Notes under the pieces: generated by a model | What the model was told of the DNA's origin: nothing | Seen by the model: the letters and a program-made list of their open reading frames with translations, nothing else | Databases searched by the model: none | From: Sedimenticola sp. | Lineage (GTDB): Bacteria > Pseudomonadota > Gammaproteobacteria > Chromatiales > Chromatiaceae | Direction of reading: 5' to 3' | Assembly (NCBI GenBank): GCA_026197195.1 | Contig: JAPHUG010000463.1 | Coordinates: forward strand, 1-11,297 | DNA length: 11,297 nt | Part shown: piece by piece, positions 7,516 through 11,297 of the stretch | How positions within the stretch are numbered: position 1 is the stretch's first letter | Layout: each line of letters opens with the position of its first letter | Position numbers and translations under genes: made by a program

Positions 7516-8130
7516 TTACATGCCGTTGCCAAACTTTTTATGTTCGGTAATTCCGCTACTACGCACCTGTGCCAGTGCAGAAGCGTAATGGGTCAATATC
7601 TCCAGTGACCAGGTTATCCGCTCTCTGAAATAACCATCGGCATCAGGATTATTATCTGCTGGATCAGGGTTAAGAACGCTCTCTACGTTTCTGACAATGA
7701 CCTGCTCCGGAATATAGCAGAGTCGGTTGTTTTTATAGCTGCTCATACGCAGTTCAGCTACGGGATAGGCGCCGCCATCACCCGATGAGACGGTGACAAT
7801 CAGTGCAGGCTTGTGGCCAACCTCGGCTTTACTGCAGAGTAGAAACAGATTCTTCAGGCCGGCTGGAACCTGGCCGTGCCACTCAGGTGAGATCACTACG
7901 AAGGCATCACTGCTTTGAAATAGCGTCTGCATCGGCTTCAGGGTCTCTTTCCACTCTGGATCGCCTTCCCAGATACTCTGATCCCAGAGTGGCAAAGGAT
8001 TAGCTGCCAGGCTGAATATTTCAGCCTCATCGCAGTGGTCTGATGCGAGTAGGCTTTGCTTGATATGTTCCGCTACCTTCATGCTTTGGGAGGGGGTGCG
8101 GTGACTGCCACTGATTATGGTTATTTTCAT
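7516..8130 (-). CDS. NAD(P)H-dependent FMN reductase family protein
   Basis: A 204-residue flavodoxin-fold protein of the NADPH-dependent FMN reductase family. Its phosphate-binding loop is GSHRTPSQS (8-16) after the first strand KITIIS. The second flavin contact loop is SPEWHGQVPAGLKNLFLL (81-98), corresponding to the family SPEYN-x-PA-LKN motif. SSGDGGAYPVAELR (115-128) follows. Family members reduce free FMN, quinones, azo dyes or chromate; the exact substrate is not readable. The ATG at 8130 begins at the first beta strand. An upstream in-frame TTG at 8151 would overlap the leader hairpin's T-run. First gene of the operon with hemF and tpm, so it may be supplying or sensing redox state for them. 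Confidence 0.88.
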   Translation of the reverse strand: MKITIISGSHRTPSQSMKVAEHIKQSLLASDHCDEAEIFSLAANPLPLWDQSIWEGDPEWKETLKPMQTLFQSSDAFVVISPEWHGQVPAGLKNLFLLCSKAEVGHKPALIVTVSSGDGGAYPVAELRMSSYKNNRLCYIPEQVIVRNVESVLNPDPADNNPDADGYFRERITWSLEILTHYASALAQVRSSGITEHKKFGNGM

Positions 8131-8149
8131 ACTACGTTTTCCAGGTTCC

Positions 8150-8173
8150 AAAAAATGCCCACGATTTGTGGGC
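8150..8173 (-). promoter_or_regulatory. Inverted repeat with T-run in divergent promoter region: operator or leader attenuator
   Basis: GCCCAC (8157-8162) and GTGGGC (8168-8173) are perfect inverted repeats around GATTT. Read on the minus strand, the hairpin is followed after one base by six T residues (8155-8150), which is the form of an intrinsic terminator. It lies about 20 bases before the FMN reductase ATG. It could be a leader attenuator of the operon or a protein-binding palindrome between two divergent promoters. Confidence 0.6.
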
Positions 8174-8185
8174 TGATAATAACCG

Positions 8186-8214
8186 ACGATAATGGTAGGT
8201 TATAAAGATGTCAA
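8186..8214 (-). promoter_or_regulatory. Possible promoter of the FMN reductase-hemF-tpm operon
   Basis: On the minus strand, TTGACA (8214-8209) overlaps the start of selO. It is followed after an ideal 17-base spacer by TATCGT (8191-8186), a 4/6 match to the -10 box. Transcription would begin near 8179, just ahead of the GCCCAC/GTGGGC hairpin. Confidence 0.45.
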
Positions 8215-9707
8215 CTTATACCGGTCATCCCATGTCAGAAACAAGGCGTACACTGGACAATCTGAATTTTGATAACAGCTATACCCGGTTGCCCGAGTAT
8301 TTTTATCAGCGCATTGACCCCAGCCCACTGGAAGCAACTCACCTGATCAGTGTCAATCCTGAAGTGGCCCGTCTGCTTGATCTGGATCCGGAAAAACTGG
8401 ATGACGAGTCATTGGCTCATTTTTTTGGCGGGCATGCCACACTGCCAGGTGCTGAAAGTATTGCCATGAAATACACGGGTCATCAGTTCGGTGTCTACAA
8501 CCCTGATCTTGGTGATGGGCGTGGTCTGCTGCTGGGTGAGGTGGTCAATCAGTCAGGTGAGCGATGGGACCTGCACCTCAAAGGGGCTGGACGAACGGCC
8601 TATTCACGCAGTGGAGATGGTCGTGCTGTTTTGCGCTCAAGCATAAGGGAATACCTCGCAGGAGAGGCGATGCAGGGCTTGGGTATACCGACGACCCGAG
8701 GCCTCTGTCTGGTGGGCAGTGAGGAGCAGGTGTTTCGGGAACAGATAGAGTCCTGTGCGGCACTGTTGAGAGTGAGTCACTGCCATATACGTTTTGGCCA
8801 TTTTGAGCACTTCTTTTATCGTGGTCGTCCCGATGACCTGAAGCGATTGGCAGACTACTGCATTGATCGCTATTTTGAATCGGCCAAAACAGCGGATAAC
8901 CCCTACCTTGCCATGTTTCAGGAGATTGTTTCGCGTAGTGCGGCCCTGGTTGCTCTATGGCAAAGCTATGGATTTGTTCACGGTGTTTTAAATACCGATA
9001 ACATGTCGATCCTTGGGGAGACTTTCGATTATGGGCCCTATACCTTTATGGATGCGTATCAACCGGGGCATATTAGTAATCATACCGATCAACAGGGACG
9101 TTATGCCTTTGATCAACAGCCTGGGATAGTGCACTGGAATCTCTCTTGTCTGGCACAGGCGCTGTTACCACTGATTCCTCGTGAGGCCCTGGAATCTGAA
9201 CTTGATCGTTTTCCTGAGCAGTATCAAGCTTACTATCTCAAGCGTATGCGCTCGCGCCTGGGGCTTCTGGCAGAAGCAGCCGAAGACTTGAAACTGATTG
9301 ATGATCTCTGTCGCCTTATGACACAGCACAAGGTGGATATGACCCGCTTTTTCAGGGCGCTTTGTGACTTTGAGGGTTTGGAAGAGATGCTTGATAGCCT
9401 GCAGCCGCTCGTGTCAGACAGGCAGGGCCTGAATCAGTGGCTCACACGTTATGAGCAGCGAATTAAACAGGAGGCCGCCACTCTTCCTATTCGGCAGATG
9501 CAGATGCGGTCGGTTAACCCAAAATATATCTTACGCAACTACATGGCTGAGGAAGTGATACGGGAAGCTCAGGAGGGCAATTATCAGCCGGTTAATGAAT
9601 TGCTGAGCGTACTGAGAAATCCCTTTGAAGAACAGCCAGACCACCAGCGATACGCTGAAGATGTACCAGACTGGGCTGGCTGGATCAGTTTAAGTTGCTC
9701 ATCCTGA
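8208..9707 (+). CDS. selO: Protein adenylyltransferase SelO (YdiU/UPF0061)
   Basis: SelO is a pseudokinase-fold enzyme that transfers AMP from ATP to Ser/Thr/Tyr of target proteins, linked to oxidative stress and S-glutathionylation. This 499-residue copy has MKYTGHQFGVYNPDLGDGRG (87-106), LHLKGAGRTAYSRSGDGRAV (122-141), LRSSIREYLAGEAM, the catalytic block GVLNTDNMSILG (259-270) with ETFDYGPYTFMD (271-282), and the C-terminus SLSCSS. The antepenultimate Cys (C497) is at the position that is selenocysteine in vertebrate SELENOO and Cys in E. coli. E. coli SelO is 478 residues. The ATG at 8208 has only a weak site (TAGG); an ATG at 8232 is an alternative. It diverges from the FMN reductase operon with 77 bases between. 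Confidence 0.95.
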   Translation: MSTYTGHPMSETRRTLDNLNFDNSYTRLPEYFYQRIDPSPLEATHLISVNPEVARLLDLDPEKLDDESLAHFFGGHATLPGAESIAMKYTGHQFGVYNPDLGDGRGLLLGEVVNQSGERWDLHLKGAGRTAYSRSGDGRAVLRSSIREYLAGEAMQGLGIPTTRGLCLVGSEEQVFREQIESCAALLRVSHCHIRFGHFEHFFYRGRPDDLKRLADYCIDRYFESAKTADNPYLAMFQEIVSRSAALVALWQSYGFVHGVLNTDNMSILGETFDYGPYTFMDAYQPGHISNHTDQQGRYAFDQQPGIVHWNLSCLAQALLPLIPREALESELDRFPEQYQAYYLKRMRSRLGLLAEAAEDLKLIDDLCRLMTQHKVDMTRFFRALCDFEGLEEMLDSLQPLVSDRQGLNQWLTRYEQRIKQEAATLPIRQMQMRSVNPKYILRNYMAEEVIREAQEGNYQPVNELLSVLRNPFEEQPDHQRYAEDVPDWAGWISLSCSS

Positions 9708-9714
9708 TTTCAGA

Positions 9715-10083
9715 TCAAGCGACCGATATTTCAAGGTTGCGCCGTCGTTTGCAGGCATCAACCCCTTCCGGAAGGTTCTTTTTTCCACCGATGATCAGGG
9801 TACGGTCTACCCAGGTGCGTGCGGAGATTTTTTGCCCGTTGTACTCTTTCCCGTTTAATCGTTTGATAACCTTGTCGGCAATATTTTCAGGAAAGACGTC
9901 AATAAGACCATGATACTCAACACCGCCGGTATCTACATCCAGTATCCGAATGACATTGCACTTGGCTATAGTTCCCGATTTTTTGAAGGGGGCAAACCAG
10001 GCCGGTTTAACAGCAGACCGGGCAATTGCCAGCAATTCATTCCGCTGTATGCCTGAGGGTACGTAGGGGATAAAAATTTTCAT
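9715..10083 (-). CDS. Bacterial RRM-like RNA-binding protein (atypical)
   Basis: The 122-residue protein resembles a single RNA recognition motif. Strand 1 is KIFIPYVPSG (2-11, RNP2-like). A helix QRNELLAIARSAV follows, then GTIAKCNVIRILDVDTG (37-53). The RNP1-like strand is VEYHGLIDVF (55-64). The final helix and strand are IADKVIKRLNGKEYNGQKISARTW (68-91), close to the usual end of an RRM. The two RNP1 aromatic positions appear replaced by His and Leu, so RNA binding may be weak or unconventional. A basic tail (CKRRRN) follows. AAGGA lies 5 bases or so before the ATG at 10083. It converges on selO with only 7 bases between the stops and no visible terminator. Target is unknown. Confidence 0.7.
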   Translation of the reverse strand: MKIFIPYVPSGIQRNELLAIARSAVKPAWFAPFKKSGTIAKCNVIRILDVDTGGVEYHGLIDVFPENIADKVIKRLNGKEYNGQKISARTWVDRTLIIGGKKNLPEGVDACKRRRNLEISVA

Positions 10084-10255
10084 CGCTTCCTTGAGTTCTT
10101 GTTGCTTGTTTCTTTCCTCTATTTTAACTCACCGAATGATAATGTAATGTGAATTAATAGCCTTATTTGTAACAACTTGTGTATATTGTCTCTACCTGCT
10201 TTAAGGTCGTTTTTATGTGGGCGCGTACAAATGGTTGCGGATACCAGGCCGAACG
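10084..10255. other. Intergenic region between the RRM-like and LapG-like genes
   Basis: This 172-base AT-rich stretch should hold the promoter of the RRM-like gene on the minus strand, but no convincing -35/-10 pair is found. It contains overlapping short palindromes TTGTAACAA and ACAACTTGT (around 10170-10180). A 38-codon plus-strand frame from 10215 enters the downstream gene and is not credited. No terminator is clear. Confidence 0.4.
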
Positions 10256-10813
10256 CTATTTTAATTCAGAAAGAATCATTTCAAACTTTTCAAATCGTGG
10301 ATGGGACCGCAGCCAGATGTCATCCCGATAGACGCGTCCATCGGCATCCAGTTGATAGACAGGCTCATAGCCAGATTCTGCCAGGGTTTTGATATTGTCA
10401 AACAGGTTGTCCAGTACGAAGGCCTCGGATCCCAGTCCGATGATCAGCACCATGTGCGGCTCGCCCTGTGGCGTATGCACATAACTTAATCTGAGCTGAT
10501 CTGCAGGTATTGATTTGCGTATGGCGGGGTCTAGCATCTTGGCAATGCTGATGTCTTCACAATCACCGGTACGAAGTTTTATGGTTTCAGTGGGGGACTG
10601 CCAATGATCTCTCAAACTGTCGGGTTTATACTTAACAAACAGGTTCCAGCTACGGTTGATTTCTGTCAGGTCAGCTCTAGTCAGATCACCCTGTATGCGT
10701 TTGTAGTGTACTTTTGACTGGGCGGATTGTGTTTTAAGTTTATGGGTCGCACAGCCAGTCAAAAGGGCGTGAGCAGCAAATCCAATGAGCAGGATGCGGA
10801 ATAGTCTCTTCAT
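10256..10813 (-). CDS. Lipoprotein of the transglutaminase-like cysteine peptidase family (LapG-like)
   Basis: The 185-residue protein has a lipoprotein signal: KRLFR, a hydrophobic stretch and the lipobox LTGC, with Cys21 as lipid anchor and Ala at +2, suggesting the outer membrane. The rest matches bacterial transglutaminase-like cysteine proteinases (BTLCP, the LapG family). The catalytic Cys85 is in GDCEDISIAK, His120 in EPHMVLIIG and Asp135 in FVLDNLFDN. LapG cleaves the large adhesin LapA in the periplasm under c-di-GMP control. Here no LapA or LapD-like gene is in view, so the substrate is unknown. Known LapG proteins are usually soluble periplasmic; the lipid anchor is notable. A -10-like TATACT lies about 46 bases upstream. 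Confidence 0.85.
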   Translation of the reverse strand: MKRLFRILLIGFAAHALLTGCATHKLKTQSAQSKVHYKRIQGDLTRADLTEINRSWNLFVKYKPDSLRDHWQSPTETIKLRTGDCEDISIAKMLDPAIRKSIPADQLRLSYVHTPQGEPHMVLIIGLGSEAFVLDNLFDNIKTLAESGYEPVYQLDADGRVYRDDIWLRSHPRFEKFEMILSELK

Positions 10814-10836
10814 CTGTTGAATACCCTATAACCAAA

Positions 10837-10934
10837 AAGGCGATAAGCCTATTGCCTCAGTATACACAATATTCCTTACACACTATCAGAGAAAAGCGTT
10901 TTATTCCAGATCTAAAGAAGGCGATAACTTATTG
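10837..10934. repeat. Pair of AAGGCGATAA direct repeats upstream of the LapG-like gene
   Basis: AAGGCGATAA occurs at 10837-10846 and again at 10918-10927, 81 bases apart. Each copy is followed after 3 or 2 bases by TATTG (10850-10854 and 10930-10934). They flank the -10-like TATACT (minus, 10864-10859). They may be two binding sites of a regulator. The first copy also forms an imperfect hairpin followed on the minus strand by five T residues. Confidence 0.4.
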
Positions 10935-10997
10935 AATATAAAGATATATAACGTACATTTTTGAGATTTTATTTCTTTCCTTGTGCGACTGGGCTAT

Positions 10998-11083
10998 AAA
11001 GAGAGAATAAACGGGCAGATAGCCTGCGGTTTCTTTTCAAGCCATCTGCCACACCTGAGTTATAGTTGAGCCCTCTCTTTTTT
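10998..11083 (+). promoter_or_regulatory. Candidate structured leader upstream of the SHOCT gene
   Basis: Two nested helices can form. AAAGAGAG (10998-11005) pairs with CTCTCTTT (11073-11080). Inside, GGCAGATAGC (11014-11023) pairs with GCCATCTGCC (11041-11050) with one A-C mismatch. The outer helix runs into TTT (six T in all, 11078-11083), like a terminator. I do not recognise a known riboswitch class. A TATAAA at 10995-11000 could instead be a promoter -10, in which case the outer helix would not be transcribed. Confidence 0.35.
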
Positions 11084-11099
11084 GACAGTGAAACGCTAT

Positions 11100-11297
11100 A
11101 TGGAAACTTCTGAATTTGGTTTTTGGGCTATGTTGGTGTTTTGGGGAACGGCTCTGGGGGGTATTGCGCTGGGTATAAGCTGGGCAAAAATGAAAGGGAG
11201 AAATCCAGTTAACCGCTCTCTTTTGGAAAAATCCCTGAAGCGTCGATTGGAGCAGGGTGAGATTACTCAGGATGAGTTTGATCAGAAGGTAAGTGAA
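11100..11297 (+). CDS. Small membrane protein with SHOCT domain (3' end outside window)
   Basis: From the ATG at 11100 the frame stays open for 66 codons to the window edge. Residues 7-28 are a single hydrophobic membrane segment (GFWAMLVFWGTALGGIALGIS). It is followed by a basic stretch and NRSLLEKSLKRRLEQGEITQ then DEFDQKVSE (38-66), which fits the SHOCT domain pattern LxxRLxxGEIxxEEF found at the end of many small bacterial membrane proteins. SHOCT may promote oligomerisation; the function is otherwise unknown. The ribosome binding site is weak; GTG at 11088 is an alternative start. The stop codon is not in the window. Confidence 0.75.
   Translation, partial: METSEFGFWAMLVFWGTALGGIALGISWAKMKGRNPVNRSLLEKSLKRRLEQGEITQDEFDQKVSE

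Noticed and set aside
10215-10331. Plus-strand 38-codon frame with AAGG 8 bases upstream
   Set aside because: Runs into the 3' end of the minus-strand LapG-like gene; composition is not distinctive, so a chance frame is more likely.
10998-11083. Known c-di-GMP (GEMM) or TPP riboswitch upstream of the SHOCT gene
   Set aside because: The conserved core sequences of these classes are absent; only generic helices are seen.

Overview
The gene content (hemF, selO, thiopurine methyltransferase, an OsmC-family protein, a YbaN-like membrane protein, a DksA-type zinc finger protein, an OlsF-like acyltransferase) points to a gammaproteobacterial chromosome of moderate G+C. Genus cannot be read from the sequence; a sulfur-oxidising or Chromatiales-like lineage is only a guess. 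I see no insertion sequence, prophage gene, CRISPR array or rRNA.

Layout. Positions 1-160 hold the last bases of a tRNA (probably tRNA-Ser), a strong intrinsic terminator, and a second copy of the tRNA 3' end about 146 bp downstream, which looks like an attachment-site or tandem tRNA remnant. Positions 262-1830 (minus) encode an exported 522-residue protein with a discoidin-like domain, a Lys/Pro linker and an unrecognised C-terminal half. Positions 1831-2486 are gene-poor apart from a 53-residue acidic minus-strand ORF. Positions 2487-5747 (plus) hold five collinear genes: a DUF454/YbaN-like membrane protein, an OsmC-family protein, a CPXCG cysteine-rich protein, a two-domain OlsF-like lipid acyltransferase and a DksA/TraR-type zinc finger protein. 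Positions 5825-8130 (minus) are a compact operon transcribed as FMN reductase, hemF, thiopurine methyltransferase. It diverges from selO (8208-9707, plus) across a 77-bp spacer containing a perfect inverted repeat. A bacterial RRM-like protein (9715-10083, minus) converges on selO, followed by a lipidated LapG-like cysteine peptidase (10256-10813, minus). The window ends inside a small SHOCT-domain membrane protein on the plus strand.

How the genes fit together. The central genes share a redox and stress theme: peroxide or thiol reactivity (OsmC family), flavin reduction, heme synthesis, thiol/selenium methylation, and SelO-mediated AMPylation with its conserved antepenultimate Cys. The OlsF-like protein and YbaN-like protein suggest envelope lipid remodelling. 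These functional links are inferred from gene order only. No clearly new multi-gene system is visible. The most unusual items are the 522-residue exported fusion, the atypical RRM protein, the lipobox-bearing LapG-like peptidase, and several structured or repeated elements in intergenic regions.
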